This document shows positions 54,090 through 64,000 of a stretch of 64,000 nucleotides of DNA, piece after piece (position 1 is the stretch's first letter; each line of letters begins with the position of its first letter). Source of the stretch: Acidihalobacter yilgarnensis (GTDB lineage Bacteria; Pseudomonadota; Gammaproteobacteria; DSM-5130; Acidihalobacteraceae). The notes beneath the pieces are model-generated. The model saw nothing but the letters and a program-made list of their open reading frames with translations, was not told the origin of the DNA and searched no databases. The stretch spans positions 62,001-126,000 of the forward strand of contig NZ_CP017415.1 in assembly GCF_001753245.1 (NCBI RefSeq). The letters run 5' to 3'. The position numbers were made by a program, and so were the translations under genes.

Positions 54090-55469
54090 TCAGAATGGCA
54101 GCGTGAGTGTCGGCTCGACGGCGAGCATTTGCCGACGGAAGATGCCCTGTATGCGTTCGAGGCCGGCAACGTCTTCCGCCTCAAAGCGGATTACCAGGCT
54201 CGGTGTGGTATTGGAGGGGCGTACCAGACCCCAGCCGTCCGGGTAGTCCGCGCGCAGGCCGTCGATGAGGGTCAGCCGCGCATCGCCGAAATCGGCTTGT
54301 GCCTTGAGGTGTTGCATGAAGGCGAAGTGCGCGCCTTCTTCCGCGAAGTGTACGTTGAGTTCCGGCGTGTTGATGCTGTCGGGCAGTTCGGCGAATACAG
54401 CCGTCGGCGTGCGTGCGTCCTGGCTGAGGATTTCCAGTAGGCGCGCGGCCGTGTACAGGCCGTCGTCGAAGCCGTACCAGCGTTCCTTGAAGAACACGTG
54501 ACCGCTCATTTCGCCGGCGAGCAGGGCGCCGGTTTCCTGCATCTTGGCCTTGATCAGCGAGTGTCCGGTCTTCCACATCAGCGCCTCGCCGCCGTGCGCA
54601 CGGATGGCCTCGGCGAGGTGACGCGAGCACTTGATGTCGAAGATGATGGTCGCGCTCGGGTTGCGCGCGAGTACGTCGGCGGCATAGAGGATCATTTGAC
54701 GGTCGGCCCAGACGACGCGGCCCTCGCCGTCGACCACGCCAAGGCGGTCGCCGTCGCCGTCGAAGGCCAGGCCGAGGTCCAGCCCCTGTGTGCGCACGCA
54801 GGCGATCAGGTCGGCCAGATTTTCCGGTTCCGAGGGATTGGGGTGGTGGTTGGGAAAGCGGCCGTCGATTTCGCAGAACAAGGGCGTTACGGTGCAGCCG
54901 AGCGCCTCGATGAGGCGCGGCGCGAGTTCGCCGGCCACGCCGTTGCCACAGTCGACGCCGACCTTCAGCGGACGCGCCAGATGCACGTCGGAGGTGATGC
55001 GATCGAGGTATCGCTGACCGATGTCGAGGCTGCGCAGCGAACCCTGACCCCGCGCATAGTCGTCTCGCTCGATCCGTTCGCGTAGCGTTTGTATGCCTTC
55101 GCTGTGCAGGGTGCGCCCATCGATGACCAGTTTGAGGCCATTGTATTGCGGGGGGTTGTGACTGCCGGTGAGCGCGATACAGGTGCGTGTGCCCAGGTCT
55201 TCGGCGGCAAAGTAGACCACGGGGGTTGGCACTGCGCCGACGTCGATCACGTCAATGCCGGTACTGCGCAGACCATCAGCCAGTACGGCGATCAGTGTCG
55301 GGCCACTGAGTCGCCCGTCGCGGCCGATCACCACGGCATGCTGCCCTTGGGCCAAGGCTTCGCTGCCAAAGGCACGGCCGATATGGTGCACGGCATCCTC
55401 GGTCAAGGTGTCGTCGACTACGCCTCGGATGTCGTAGGCACGGAACAGGCTGGAGGCAATGGCAGTCAT
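54090..55469 (-). CDS. algC: Phosphomannomutase/phosphoglucomutase AlgC
   Basis: A 459-residue alpha-D-phosphohexomutase. The active serine is Ser103 (LTGSHNPP), the metal loop LAFDGDGDRLG, the sugar-specificity loop GEMSGHVFFKERW and the phosphate loop RPSNTTPSLVIRFEA. It supplies mannose-1-P and glucose-1-P for LPS and exopolysaccharide. ATG 55469 matches family starts; the frame opens 21 codons earlier. Gaps to its neighbours are 34-36 bp. Confidence 0.95.
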   Translation of the reverse strand: MTAIASSLFRAYDIRGVVDDTLTEDAVHHIGRAFGSEALAQGQHAVVIGRDGRLSGPTLIAVLADGLRSTGIDVIDVGAVPTPVVYFAAEDLGTRTCIALTGSHNPPQYNGLKLVIDGRTLHSEGIQTLRERIERDDYARGQGSLRSLDIGQRYLDRITSDVHLARPLKVGVDCGNGVAGELAPRLIEALGCTVTPLFCEIDGRFPNHHPNPSEPENLADLIACVRTQGLDLGLAFDGDGDRLGVVDGEGRVVWADRQMILYAADVLARNPSATIIFDIKCSRHLAEAIRAHGGEALMWKTGHSLIKAKMQETGALLAGEMSGHVFFKERWYGFDDGLYTAARLLEILSQDARTPTAVFAELPDSINTPELNVHFAEEGAHFAFMQHLKAQADFGDARLTLIDGLRADYPDGWGLVRPSNTTPSLVIRFEAEDVAGLERIQGIFRRQMLAVEPTLTLPF

Positions 55470-55503
55470 GGCGGGCTCATCTCTTGTCTTGGGTGTGATG
55501 GAG

Positions 55504-55968
55504 TCAGTGTCGTCCGGAGTGACCGAAGCCACCCGCGCCGCGCGTGCTGTCGTCGAAGGACTCGACGAGCTCGAAGCTGGCCTGCACGACCGGCACGAAG
55601 ACCATCTGCGCGATACGTTCGCCGGGCTCGACGGTGAAAGGGACGGTGCCCCGGTTCCAGCACGAAACCATGATCTCGCCCTGGTAGTCCGAGTCGATCA
55701 ACCCGACCAGATTGCCGAGTACGATGCCGTGTTTATGGCCGAGACCGGAACGCGGCAGCAGGGTTGCGGCTAGCCCGGTGTCGCCGATGTGGATCGCGAT
55801 GCCGGTCGGAATCAGCACCGTCTGGCCGGGCGTGAGCGTCACCGGTTCATCGAGGCAGGCGCGCAGGTCGAGTCCGGCTGAGCCCGCCGTGGCATAGGCA
55901 GGTAGCGGGAAATCGGTGCCGATGCGGGGATTGAGTATTTTAAGCGCGATCTTGTGCATCGTGTACAT
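55504..55968 (-). CDS. dut: dUTP pyrophosphatase
   Basis: Trimeric dUTPase of 154 residues with all five motifs: [47 protein letters not shown] and the C-terminal [12 protein letters not shown]. The ATG at 55968 overlaps the coaBC stop (ATGA), which supports this start over one three codons later. Confidence 0.96.
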   Translation of the reverse strand: MYTMHKIALKILNPRIGTDFPLPAYATAGSAGLDLRACLDEPVTLTPGQTVLIPTGIAIHIGDTGLAATLLPRSGLGHKHGIVLGNLVGLIDSDYQGEIMVSCWNRGTVPFTVEPGERIAQMVFVPVVQASFELVESFDDSTRGAGGFGHSGRH

Positions 55969-57197
55969 CAAGCCTTTGTGCTGGGTGAGTGAGCGCCCCG
56001 TGCGAGGGCGTAGCGTTTGGCAATGAGCTGGATGAGATGACGTGCCAGCTCGGTTTTGGGTCCTCGTTCGAGCCGACATTGGCCGCCGTCCCAGAGGACG
56101 TCCAGGGCGTTGTCCTCGACCTCCAGCCCGAGACCATCGCCGACCCGATTGGCGGCGATCAGATCGAGTTGTTTGGCTACCAGCTTGGCGCGTGCGTGTT
56201 CGACCACTGACTCGGTTTCGGCCGCGAAGCCGACGCAGAACGGACGCGGCCGATGCGCGGAGACTTCGGCCAGGATATCCGGCGTACGCGTGAGGCGCAG
56301 TTCGAGGGTTTCCGCCCCCTTCTTGAGCTTGTGGACCATGACTTCTGCGGGGCGGTAATCGGCCACGGCGGCCACGCCGATGAATAGGTCGGTCGATGCC
56401 AGTCGTGCCAACACGGCCGCGTGCATTTCGGCGGCGGTTTCCACATCGACGCGTTCGACGCCGGCGGGCGTCGGCAATGCCACGGGTCCCGTGATGAGGG
56501 TCACGCGGGCGCCTGCGGCGCGGGCAGCTTCGGCTACTGCGAAACCCATGCGTCCCGAGCTGCGATTACTCAGTACCCGTACCGGGTCGATGGGTTCGCG
56601 GGTGGGGCCGGCGGTAATCGTGACGCGGCAACCGGCGAGTGGACCGGCTGCAAGGCGTTCACCCAGCTCGCTGGCCAGCTCGGCTGGTTCGCGCATACGT
56701 CCCTCGCCGGTTTCGCCGCAGGCTTGCTCGCCTTCGGCAGGACCGAGCAAGGCGATATCTCGGGATTCGAGCAACATCCGATTGGCTTGCGTAACCGGGT
56801 TGGCCCACATCACCCGATTCATCGAGGGTGCGAGGAACAGCGGTGCTTCGGTGGCTAGGCATAAGGTGGTCAACAGGTCGTCGGCCCGGCCGTGGGCGAG
56901 GCGCGCCATGAAGTCGGCGGTGGCCGGGGCGACCAGTACCGCGTCGGCCCAACGGGCAAGCTCGATATGATCCATGCCGGCTTCGGCCGCTGCATCGAAC
57001 AGTTCACTGCGCACCGGATGACCCGATAGGGCCTGCAGGCTCAGGGGGGTGACGAAGTGTCCGGCGGCAGGGGTCATCACGACGCGTACCTGCGCGCCAG
57101 CCTTGTGCAGCAGGCGGGTGAGTTCGCAGGCCTTGTAGGCGGCGATGCCGCCGGTGACGCCTAGCAGGATTCGGAGATGCGCGAGTGGTGTCGACAT
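55968..57197 (-). CDS. coaBC: Bifunctional phosphopantothenoylcysteine decarboxylase/ligase CoaBC
   Basis: Two steps of coenzyme A synthesis. The N-terminal flavin decarboxylase (about 1-180) shows [29 protein letters not shown] and the redox Cys in [12 protein letters not shown]. The C-terminal CoaB ligase (about 185-400) has [25 protein letters not shown] and the KLKKG motif. The start is taken at ATG 57197; an ATG 8 codons upstream is possible. First gene of the operon. Confidence 0.95.
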   Translation of the reverse strand: MSTPLAHLRILLGVTGGIAAYKACELTRLLHKAGAQVRVVMTPAAGHFVTPLSLQALSGHPVRSELFDAAAEAGMDHIELARWADAVLVAPATADFMARLAHGRADDLLTTLCLATEAPLFLAPSMNRVMWANPVTQANRMLLESRDIALLGPAEGEQACGETGEGRMREPAELASELGERLAAGPLAGCRVTITAGPTREPIDPVRVLSNRSSGRMGFAVAEAARAAGARVTLITGPVALPTPAGVERVDVETAAEMHAAVLARLASTDLFIGVAAVADYRPAEVMVHKLKKGAETLELRLTRTPDILAEVSAHRPRPFCVGFAAETESVVEHARAKLVAKQLDLIAANRVGDGLGLEVEDNALDVLWDGGQCRLERGPKTELARHLIQLIAKRYALARGAHSPSTKA

Positions 57198-57647
57198 GCG
57201 TGTTTGGCCGGCCTGATACATGCGCAGTGTAGCATCGCAGGCGTATCAGGCGCCGCCACCGATGGCACCCGGTACAGCGCCGTTTTTTGAAATCTTTGAC
57301 ACGGAGTGGCTACGGTTGCTGTGGTCTTGTCCAGGCATCGAGGCCTCCAGCCTGTACAGCCGCTCGATCAAGCCAATACCTCGGAACCCAGTGGAACGGG
57401 GTCGGGATGCGGGATGCAGATGTGCTGAGGTGGGGTGGGCGACTTCGTCGCAGGCATGAGGGAATGAGGCGGTTTTCCCGGTGCACATGGCCGGCGAGCA
57501 GGCCCGTGTGCAATATTTCTGTGGCGATCATGAGATCAAGATGGCGAGCAAGCGTGGCGGGCGCCTACACTAATTGTATGGTCAATACGGTCTTTACAGC
57601 GGGGTGCCCATCGGTATCCCCAGCCAACGATAAGGAGAATGGTAACC
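57198..57647. other. Gap between coaBC and the cNMP-binding gene
   Basis: No gene with family or codon support. It must contain the divergent promoters. TTGACA at 57296-57301 lacks a good -10 partner. No repeats or RNA gene were seen. Confidence 0.4.
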
Positions 57648-58139
57648 GTGGTCCCCGAAAATATGCATTTGCTCGAATTCATCAAGGACTCGCCACTTTC
57701 GCAGGATCTCACCGCTACGGATTGCGAGGTGCTCGAGAACATCATGGGTCTGCGCCACCTGGATGCGGGAGAGGTCGTGATTCGCGAAGGCGAGACCGAC
57801 CAGACGGTGTATCTGGTCGCCCAGGGACGGGTGAGAGTGGTACAGGAAGCCGCGGTGGGTGAGCCGCTGCTGCTACATGTCCTCGGGCCGGGCGGTTTGT
57901 GTGGTGAGATGGGCTTCGTAGACGGCGCGCCACACTCGGCCACGCTGATCGCCGAGCACGACAGTGTGTTGCTGTCGCTGGAACGCGCGTCCTTCGAGTC
58001 GCTGATCGAGACCCATCCGCATGTGGTGTATCACGTGATGCGCGCAATCATCCGCCTGGGGCATGCCGTGCTCAAGCGCATGAATCAACATCATCTCGAA
58101 ATGAACAACTACATCACGCAGACGCGCGGGCGTTACTAA
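57648..58139 (+). CDS. Cyclic-nucleotide-binding-domain protein without HTH
   Basis: A protein of about 163 residues consisting of a CRP-like cyclic-nucleotide-binding beta-roll (about 15-130), with GEVVIREGETDQTVYLVAQGRVRVVQ, LLHVLGPGGLCGEMGFVDGAPHSATLIA, and a C-terminal helix. There is no DNA-binding domain. The phosphate-binding cassette reads GEMGFVDGAPHSATLIA; the Arg typical of cAMP binders is His here, so cAMP binding is doubtful. AAGGAG (57632-57637) is too close to the ATG at 57639 and fits the GTG at 57648. Confidence 0.75.
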   Translation: MVPENMHLLEFIKDSPLSQDLTATDCEVLENIMGLRHLDAGEVVIREGETDQTVYLVAQGRVRVVQEAAVGEPLLLHVLGPGGLCGEMGFVDGAPHSATLIAEHDSVLLSLERASFESLIETHPHVVYHVMRAIIRLGHAVLKRMNQHHLEMNNYITQTRGRY

Positions 58140-58268
58140 GCACTGTCCGCTGGAGCCTAAGGCTCGGGGAAACCCATGTGCCACTCACCGTATAACCGAT
58201 GGTGACTATTGCCGGCGCGCTCTAGGTCTAGACTCCTTCCTGAGACCCGAAATGGGCTGGGGGGATGT

Positions 58269-58940
58269 ATGGGCATCAAAGACTGGCCGGCGGGTGAGCG
58301 TCCGCGGGAAAAATTGCTGACGCGTGGGGCCGAGGCATTGAGCGACGCTGATCTGTTGGCGATTTTTTTGCGTACTGGGGTGCCGGGTAAGAGCGCGGTC
58401 GATCTGGCGCGCGAGCTGCTGACCGAGTTTGGCGGGCTGCGGCCCTTGCTGGCCGCGTCGAGTGAAGCGTTCTGCCGTGGCAAGGGCTTGGGCGAGGCGA
58501 AATACGTGCAGTTGCAGGCAGTCCTGGAAATGGGGCGCCGCTATTTGTGGGAGGAACTGGCGCGTGGCGACGCGATTGCCAGCCCTGAGGCGGCGGGGCG
58601 ATATCTGGCCGCGCGCCTACGTGACCGTCCCAGTGAGGTCTTTGCCTGTGTTTTCCTCGACGGGCGTCATCGCGTCATTGCCTACGAAGAACTTTTTCAC
58701 GGCACGATCGATGGCGCCAGCGTACATCCGCGCGAGGTTGTGCGGCGGGCTTTGCACCACAACGCGGCCGCATTGATTCTTGCGCACAATCACCCCTCCG
58801 GGGTGGCTGAGCCCAGCGCCGCCGACGAGGCCATCACCCAACGTCTGCGCGATGCATTGGGGCTCATCGACGTGCGCATACTGGATCACCTGGTGGTCGG
58901 CGAATCGGTGGTGTCGCTGGCCCAGCGAGGGCTGCTTTAA
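58269..58940 (+). CDS. radC: RadC/YicR JAMM-domain protein
   Basis: A 223-residue protein with an N-terminal helix-hairpin-helix region (about 1-80, [20 protein letters not shown]) and a C-terminal JAB1/MPN domain with the zinc motif [14 protein letters not shown]. The family was once tied to DNA repair, but its function is unsettled. The neighbourhood radC next to coaBC-dut-algC-argB is conserved in gammaproteobacteria. The start at ATG 58269 follows a G-rich ribosome site. Confidence 0.92.
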   Translation: MGIKDWPAGERPREKLLTRGAEALSDADLLAIFLRTGVPGKSAVDLARELLTEFGGLRPLLAASSEAFCRGKGLGEAKYVQLQAVLEMGRRYLWEELARGDAIASPEAAGRYLAARLRDRPSEVFACVFLDGRHRVIAYEELFHGTIDGASVHPREVVRRALHHNAAALILAHNHPSGVAEPSAADEAITQRLRDALGLIDVRILDHLVVGESVVSLAQRGLL

Positions 58941-58952
58941 GGTCTGCGCACG

Positions 58953-60167
58953 TTATTGCGGCGTTCGGATGGTCGCCAGCGCATCCAGCAGGCGGTCGAT
59001 GTGCGCGGGTTCGTGGGCCGCGCTCAATGTGATACGCAAACGTGCCTGCCCCTCGGCGACGGTCGGCGGGCGTATGGCGGGTACGAGAATGCCTTGTGCC
59101 CACAGGGTTTCGGCAGCAGCCAGCGCCCGTGCGCTGTCGCCGATCCGCAGCGGCTGGATCGGTGTGGCCGAGGGCATCAGTTCCAGATCCAGTGCGCTAG
59201 CGCCGGCGCGCAGTTGTGCAATTAGTTGCTGTAGCCGCTCGCGCCGCCAGTCTTCGCGCACGACCAATCCCAGTGCCGTGCGTGTGGCCTCGGCGATGGC
59301 GGCAGGCATTGCGGTGGTGAACAGATAGGTACGTGCCGCGCCGATCAGATATTCGATGAGATCCTCGTCGCCGGCAACGAAGGCGCCCGCGGTGCCGATC
59401 GCCTTGCCCAGCGTGCCCATCAGCACCGGCGCCTCGGTCAACCCGAGCCCGAAGTGGCTCAAGCTGCCGCGCCCGCCCGGACCGAGCACGCCGATACCGT
59501 GAGCGTCGTCGACCATCAGCCATGCGCCATGCGCTTGCGCCGCTTCAGCGAGTGCGGGCAGCGGCGCGAGATCGCCGTCCATGCTGAACACGCCGTCCGT
59601 GACCAGCAGGCAGTTACCGGCCGCGCGAGCGAGCTGAAGGTCCGCTGCCTCGGCATCGCCGTGCGCGTAGCGCAGGCGTTTGGCCCCGGACAGCGTGCCG
59701 GCGTCGATCAACGATGCGTGGTTGAGGCGGTCCTCGATCAAGCTGTCGCCACGGCTGAGCAGTGCGCCGACGGTGCCGAGGTTGGCCATGTAGCCGGTTG
59801 AGAACAGCAGCGCGCGCGGGCGCCCGGTGAATTCGGCGAGGGCTTCCTCAAGTGCATGGTGAGCGCGAGTGTGACCGTTGATCAGGTGTGCCGAGCCGCT
59901 GCCCGTGCCGTAGATCCGGGTGGCACGGCGCAGGGATTCGGCGATCTCCGGGTGGCTGGCAAGCCCGAGATAATCGTTGCTGCAAAAGGTCAGGATTTCG
60001 CGCCCGTCGACCCGTTGCAGTGGGCCGACGGGGCCATCGGTCAGCCGTCTGAAGCGCTGCCGGCCGGCAGCGCGGCGGGCCTCCAGGCGTTGCCGGAGAT
60101 CGAACACGGGTTCAGGCGCTGCGGGCGGTGTCGGTGCTCTCGGTATCGGGCCGAGCGGTTGCGGCAT
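58953..60167 (-). CDS. bioF: 8-amino-7-oxononanoate synthase
   Basis: PLP enzyme joining pimeloyl-ACP/CoA and alanine in biotin synthesis. The 404-residue protein has [44 protein letters not shown] and the PLP lysine Lys255 (MGTLGKAIG). The start overlaps bioB by 56 nt; a later start would lose conserved residues only after about residue 20, so the exact start is uncertain. Confidence 0.94.
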   Translation of the reverse strand: MPQPLGPIPRAPTPPAAPEPVFDLRQRLEARRAAGRQRFRRLTDGPVGPLQRVDGREILTFCSNDYLGLASHPEIAESLRRATRIYGTGSGSAHLINGHTRAHHALEEALAEFTGRPRALLFSTGYMANLGTVGALLSRGDSLIEDRLNHASLIDAGTLSGAKRLRYAHGDAEAADLQLARAAGNCLLVTDGVFSMDGDLAPLPALAEAAQAHGAWLMVDDAHGIGVLGPGGRGSLSHFGLGLTEAPVLMGTLGKAIGTAGAFVAGDEDLIEYLIGAARTYLFTTAMPAAIAEATRTALGLVVREDWRRERLQQLIAQLRAGASALDLELMPSATPIQPLRIGDSARALAAAETLWAQGILVPAIRPPTVAEGQARLRITLSAAHEPAHIDRLLDALATIRTPQ

Positions 60168-61101
60168 GGATGCCGAGACGGCGGAACAGTTCGCGGTCTC
60201 GGTGCGATTCCGGGTTGTCCGTGGTCAGCAGTTTCTCGCCGTAAAAGATTGAGTTGGCGCCGGCGAAGAAGCACAGGGCCTGCAGTTCATCGCTCATCGC
60301 CAAACGCCCGGCGGACAGGCGCACATGGCTGTGGGGCATCGTCAGGCGGGCAACGGCGATCATGCGCACGAACTCGAGCGGATCGAGCGCGGCGGTCCCG
60401 TGCAGTGGCGTGCCTTCGACCTGTACGAGGTTGTTGATGGGCACTGATTCTGGGTGTTGCGGCAGGTTGACGAGTTGCTGCAGCAAGCGGGCACGGTCGC
60501 GACGCGACTCGCCCATACCTACGATGCCGCCGGTGCAAACATTGATACCCGCTTCGCGCACGTGCGCGAGGGTGCGCAGGCGGTCCTCGTAGACGCGGGT
60601 GGTGATGATCCGGCCGTAGAACTCGGGCGAGGTGTCGAGGTTGTGATTGTAGTAGTCGAGCCCGGCGTCCTTGAGACGGCGCGCCTGGCGATCCTCCAGC
60701 ATGCCGAGGGTCACGCAGGTCTCCAGACCCTCGGCGCGTACGGCCTCGACCATTTCGGCGACGCGCTCCAGGTTGCGGTCGGTAGGGTTGCGCCAGGCCG
60801 CGCCCATGCAGAAGCGGGTGGCCCCATTGTCGCGCGCCGCGCGTGCCTCGGCGATCACTTCGTCGAGGGGCAGTAAGCGTTCGCGTTCCAGCTCGGTGTG
60901 GTGATGCGCGCTCTGCGGGCAGTAGGCGCAGTCTTCCGGGCAGGCGCCGGTCTTGATCGACAACAGGCTGCTGATCTGCACCGCGTTCGGGTCGAAGTGC
61001 GCGCGGTGCGTCTGCTGGGCGGCGAACAGCAGGTCGTTGAAGGGCCGATCAAACAGGGCTTCGATCTCTTCGATCGCCCAGTCGTGGCGTATTGAGGTCA
61101 T
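60112..61101 (-). CDS. bioB: Biotin synthase
   Basis: Radical-SAM enzyme inserting sulfur into dethiobiotin. The 329-residue protein has CPEDCAYC (Cys54, Cys58, Cys61) for the 4Fe-4S cluster, [35 protein letters not shown] and the 2Fe-2S ligand region. It is upstream of bioF in a bioBF operon; bioH, bioC and bioD are not in the window, although comF, which often sits next to bioB, is just upstream. Confidence 0.96.
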   Translation of the reverse strand: MTSIRHDWAIEEIEALFDRPFNDLLFAAQQTHRAHFDPNAVQISSLLSIKTGACPEDCAYCPQSAHHHTELERERLLPLDEVIAEARAARDNGATRFCMGAAWRNPTDRNLERVAEMVEAVRAEGLETCVTLGMLEDRQARRLKDAGLDYYNHNLDTSPEFYGRIITTRVYEDRLRTLAHVREAGINVCTGGIVGMGESRRDRARLLQQLVNLPQHPESVPINNLVQVEGTPLHGTAALDPLEFVRMIAVARLTMPHSHVRLSAGRLAMSDELQALCFFAGANSIFYGEKLLTTDNPESHRDRELFRRLGIHAATARPDTESTDTARSA

Positions 61102-61102
61102 A

Positions 61103-61501
61103 TCATTCTGGCCTGGGTGTGGCGGGGGTGCCTGGGGTGTCCTCCCAGCGTTCCCGGTGGATACGGATAAGGTCGATGATCGACCAGGGGATCATGATAG
61201 CGGCAGATACGCCCCAGTAGATCAGAAAATGCGTCAGTTTGGGTGGAAAGTAGGTGCCGGCAACCACCAGAAAACCGGTCAGGGCATAGAAGCGATAAGC
61301 GGCAATCTGGGTGTAATAACCCACCCGTGGATTGGGGTGCTGGCGGTTCATGGCGTAGATGAACATGGACGCCCCGAACCAGAAGAAAACGAGCGGAAAG
61401 GGCAGCAGAAAGGCGACGATATTGCCATAGTTGAAGAGCGTCGCGGCGTTACGCGCCGAGCGGGCCGTGATCGGTTTGGGCGTGGCGTGAGCCTCGGTCA
61501 T
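61103..61501 (-). CDS. Small integral membrane protein, three TM
   Basis: A protein of about 132 residues with three hydrophobic segments (about 28-52, 65-88 and 93-117). ATG 61501 gives this length; the frame opens to 61603 but the extra part lies under the comF start region. It ends 1 bp before bioB begins, so it is probably cotranscribed. I do not recognise the family. Confidence 0.6.
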   Translation of the reverse strand: MTEAHATPKPITARSARNAATLFNYGNIVAFLLPFPLVFFWFGASMFIYAMNRQHPNPRVGYYTQIAAYRFYALTGFLVVAGTYFPPKLTHFLIYWGVSAAIMIPWSIIDLIRIHRERWEDTPGTPATPRPE

Positions 61502-61579
61502 GTCGGCGGGGACCTGTGGCGGACTGTGCTGATCGGCCAGTCTACCGGGCGCCGGATGCATGTCAACTTGGAGGGAATC

Positions 61580-62311
61580 ATGGCTTCGACGCTGCTCGGA
61601 CACCTTGGGCGCTGGCTGGAGGCGGTGTATCCGCCGGTGTGCGCCTTGTGCGGCGATGCTGGGATGAGGGGCCTGGATTTGTGTGTGGGATGTCTCGCTG
61701 AGTTACCTCGTCTTCGGTTTCCCTGCCCCTGTTGCGGTCGTCCATTGCCCGAGGCGGCCGGCGGCCGGCCCTGTGGCCGTTGTTTGCGCCGGCCGCCGGT
61801 CTATGCGGCGGTGTACGCGCCTTATCGCTATGCGGCGCCGGTCGACCGCTTGATTGCGGAATTCAAGTTCCGTGGACGATTGGCCAACGCGCGCCTGCTG
61901 GGGGAATTGCTTCGTCGGGCGGCGCTCGAAGATGGACGTGTGCCGCCGCCGTTGTTGATCCCAGTGCCGCTGCACCCGCAACGCCTGCGTACGCGCGGCT
62001 ACAACCAGGCGGTGGAGCTTGCCCGGCCGCTGGCACGTACCTTCGGCGCCCATCTGGATGTCGATTGCGTACGCCGTTTGCGGGCGACGCTACCGCAGAT
62101 GTCATTGCCCGCGGCCCGACGTCGGGCCAACGTGCGCGGTGTGTTTGCGATGCGTGCCGGCCGCCGGCTGACGGGGTCGGTGGCGATCATCGACGACGTG
62201 ATGACCACGGGGGCGACGGTGGAGGAGCTGGCCAGAGTGCTACGCCGCGCAGGCGCCTCGTCGGTGGAGGTGTGGAGCTTCGCGCGGGCTGGTCAGGCGC
62301 GCAAGCCGTAG
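61580..62311 (+). CDS. comF: ComF-family phosphoribosyltransferase-like protein
   Basis: A 243-residue protein with an N-terminal zinc ribbon (CALCG, CVGC, CPCCG, CGRC within about 18-65) and a C-terminal PRTase fold with [22 protein letters not shown] and the PRPP motif [13 protein letters not shown]. ComF proteins take part in DNA uptake and recombination. ATG 61580 has GGAGG 5-6 nt upstream. Its end overlaps the convergent ubiA frame. Confidence 0.92.
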   Translation: MASTLLGHLGRWLEAVYPPVCALCGDAGMRGLDLCVGCLAELPRLRFPCPCCGRPLPEAAGGRPCGRCLRRPPVYAAVYAPYRYAAPVDRLIAEFKFRGRLANARLLGELLRRAALEDGRVPPPLLIPVPLHPQRLRTRGYNQAVELARPLARTFGAHLDVDCVRRLRATLPQMSLPAARRRANVRGVFAMRAGRRLTGSVAIIDDVMTTGATVEELARVLRRAGASSVEVWSFARAGQARKP

Positions 62312-62769
62312 CTGAACGCCACACCCAGAAAAACGATCAGACCGAACCAATTATTGTTCATGAAGGCACGGAAGCAGAATTCCGGCACACGGTAGGCAAT
62401 GAGCAGTTGCTGGTAGACGAATGTTCCGGCCGCGATCACGAGGGCGACGGTGTAGGGCCAGCCGAGCTGTGCATCGCGACCGATAAGATAGAGCGCGAGC
62501 ATCATCAGGGTCTGCAGGATACCGATGATCAGACGGTCGGCTTCGCCAAACAGGATGGCCGTGGATTTGAGGCCGATCTTCAGGTCATCCTCGCGGTCGG
62601 CCATGGCGTACATGGTGTCGTATATGGTCGACCAGAGCACCGCCGCGATGAAGATGAGCCAGGCGAGCGTCGAGGGTGCCTGCCCGGTCTGCGCGGCCCA
62701 AACCATGGGCACAGCCCAGCCGAAGGCCGCGCCGAGGTGGATCTGGGGCAGGTGGTGGAAACGCTTCAT
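62293..62769 (-). CDS. ubiA: UbiA 4-hydroxybenzoate octaprenyltransferase, C-terminal part
   Basis: A 158-residue frame beginning at an internal ATG (the Met of PFMKRF). It continues the UbiA sequence: [18 protein letters not shown], the second prenyl-diphosphate motif [22 protein letters not shown] and the last membrane segments to [10 protein letters not shown]. Its ATG overlaps the stop of the N-terminal part (ATGA). Together the two make a protein of about 300 residues, the normal length. Confidence 0.85.
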   Translation of the reverse strand: MKRFHHLPQIHLGAAFGWAVPMVWAAQTGQAPSTLAWLIFIAAVLWSTIYDTMYAMADREDDLKIGLKSTAILFGEADRLIIGILQTLMMLALYLIGRDAQLGWPYTVALVIAAGTFVYQQLLIAYRVPEFCFRAFMNNNWFGLIVFLGVAFSYGLRA

Positions 62770-63203
62770 GAAAGGGTAGCTCGCCGCCAGCGCAACCCCC
62801 CCAGGGATAGCAGCACGGTTAGCTGGTTCATGCTCAGGACCAGCAGAAATGCGAGCAGGGCGAATGCGAGGAAGACGCCGATGGCCTCGATGGGACGTAT
62901 GCGGCCACTGGCTAGCGGGCGGTTACGAGTACGCGCGACATGGCCGTCGAAGTCGCGGTCGGCGAAGTCGTTGATCGCGCAGCCGGCGGAGCGCATAAGC
63001 CAGGTGCCGGCAAGGAACACGACCAGCACCCAGGGGTTGGGCCGGCCGTCGGCGGCGATCCACAGTGCCCACAGCATGGGCCAGACCAGCAGTAGCGCGC
63101 CGATGGGACGATTGGCGCGAATCAGCAACGCGTATTGCCACAGGCGTTCGCGCAGAGGATGTCCGGGCCGGAGAGCGGTCAGTAGGCGATTGTAGTCAGT
63201 CAT
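62766..63203 (-). CDS. ubiA: UbiA N-terminal part, ending at a frameshift in a G7 tract
   Basis: Prenylates 4-hydroxybenzoate in ubiquinone synthesis. From ATG 63203: [20 protein letters not shown], the first diphosphate-binding motif [24 protein letters not shown] (Asn78, Asp79, Asp82), then [16 protein letters not shown], where the frame is lost at seven G (plus-strand C run 62796-62802). One more G restores [13 protein letters not shown] into the C-terminal part. Ubiquinone synthesis should be essential in an aerobic proteobacterium, so a true null is unlikely. Confidence 0.85.
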   Translation of the reverse strand: MTDYNRLLTALRPGHPLRERLWQYALLIRANRPIGALLLVWPMLWALWIAADGRPNPWVLVVFLAGTWLMRSAGCAINDFADRDFDGHVARTRNRPLASGRIRPIEAIGVFLAFALLAFLLVLSMNQLTVLLSLGGLRWRRATLS

Positions 63204-63308
63204 GGCGGATGACTTTCGCACCCTCAAACCCCCAAAATCAAGCGCGGCGGCTCATCACGCAGTGGATCGGCGTAAAGTGCGCGCATTCATTCCCGGACGG
63301 AGGCAGAC

Positions 63309-64000
63309 ATGAGTATGGAGCAGCGGCACTTCGACTTGATCGCGATCGGCGGTGGTAGCGGTGGTTTGTCGGTCACCGAGCGCGCAGCCCGTTACGGCGC
63401 GCGTTGCGCGGTCATTGAGTCGCGGCGATTGGGCGGTACTTGCGTCAATGTCGGCTGCGTACCCAAGAAGATCATGTGGTACGGCGCGAGTCTCGCACAC
63501 GCCCTTGAAGATGCACGCGGCTATGGCTTTACGGTGGGCGAAACCGGTTTCGACTGGGCCGCCCTCAAGGCCAAGCGCGATGCCTATATCAGTGGGATCA
63601 ACGGTTGGTATCACACCTATTTGGCGGATTCGGACGTGACCCTGATCCAGGGGGAGGCACGCTTGATAGACGCTCGCACGGTTGAGGTCGATGGCGTGCG
63701 TTACACCGCCGATCATATCGTGCTGGCCACCGGCGGTGAGCCGATAGTGCCGAAGATTCCGGGGGCCGAGTATTCGATCACTTCCGATGGTTTTTTCGAA
63801 CTGGAACATCTGCCCGAACAGGTTGCGGTGATCGGCTCGGGTTACATCGCCGTTGAGCTGGCCGGGTTGCTCAACGCGCTGGGTTCCGAGGTGTCGCTAT
63901 ACTTGCGCGGTGAGCATCTGCTGCGACGCTTCGATGGCCTGCTGCGCGAACAACTCACCGAAGGGATGCTGGATGCGGGGATCTCGATCTTCCCGCGAAC
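63309..64000 (+). CDS. gor: Glutathione-disulfide reductase, 3' end outside window
   Basis: The first 230 codons of a flavoprotein disulfide reductase: FAD-binding GGGSGGLSVTERAARYG, redox pair in LGGTCVNVGCVPKK (Cys45, Cys50), ATGGEPIVPKIPG, and the start of the NAD(P)-binding motif VAVIGSGYIAVELAGLLNALGSEV. The spacing VGCVPKKIMWYGASLA is typical of glutathione reductase rather than lipoamide dehydrogenase. GGAGG lies 5 nt before the ATG. It maintains reduced glutathione. Confidence 0.92.
   Translation, partial: MSMEQRHFDLIAIGGGSGGLSVTERAARYGARCAVIESRRLGGTCVNVGCVPKKIMWYGASLAHALEDARGYGFTVGETGFDWAALKAKRDAYISGINGWYHTYLADSDVTLIQGEARLIDARTVEVDGVRYTADHIVLATGGEPIVPKIPGAEYSITSDGFFELEHLPEQVAVIGSGYIAVELAGLLNALGSEVSLYLRGEHLLRRFDGLLREQLTEGMLDAGISIFPR

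Overview
The window looks like chromosome from a GC-rich gammaproteobacterium, probably a chemolithotrophic sulfur oxidiser of the Ectothiorhodospiraceae / Acidihalobacter type. That is an inference: it rests on a SoxA cytochrome, an exported DsrE-like protein, two Na+/H+ antiporters (NhaA and a CPA1 type), an MscS channel, and gammaproteobacterial gene orders (gmk-rpoZ-spoT-ridA-recG; coaBC-dut-algC-argB close to radC, pyrE and an exonuclease III gene). No rRNA gene or species marker is present.

Layout. 1-7.3 kb: a 5'-truncated DegQ-type protease, divergent moaED / moaC, a phosphatase-fold protein lacking its catalytic cysteine, AsmA, a periplasmic SRPBCC protein, mutY-yggX and tRNA-Phe. 7.3-13.2 kb: an accessory region. 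A perfect 21-bp inverted repeat (7810-7830 and 13092-13112) encloses an ISL3-family transposase, a three-gene operon (four-TM membrane protein, then two ComEC-type metallo-beta-lactamase-fold proteins) and a MntA/HepT toxin-antitoxin pair. I read this as one ISL3-type unit transposon with cargo, and the membrane/MBL/MBL operon as the best candidate here for an undescribed system. 13.2-27.5 kb: a thioredoxin-like protein, nhaA, a lone receiver, mug, then a long export region: GbsR-type regulator, a broken RND adaptor and pump, mlaA, tolC, emrAB and another MFS carrier. 27.5-33.4 kb: gmk, rpoZ, spoT, ridA, recG. 33.4-39.4 kb: soxA, DsrE-like, endonuclease V, CHAD, Rieske, PfkB and two NTF2-like genes. 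39.4-49.1 kb: cyclic-di-GMP and envelope genes (binding protein plus a split CHASE-PAS-GGDEF-EAL sensor, mscS, ampG, HD-GYP regulator, histidine kinase). 49.2-64 kb: xthA, CPA1 antiporter, pyrE, argB-algC-dut-coaBC, a cNMP-binding protein, radC, bioBF, comF, a frameshifted ubiA and the start of a glutathione reductase gene.

Four otherwise recognisable genes are interrupted: the RND adaptor (in-frame TAA), the RND pump and ubiA (each at a run of seven G where eight would keep frame), and the CHASE-GGDEF-EAL sensor. The two G7 cases share a mechanism, either homopolymer error or slippage, and need checking against reads. Ends of the window cut the protease (5' end missing) and the glutathione reductase (3' end missing).
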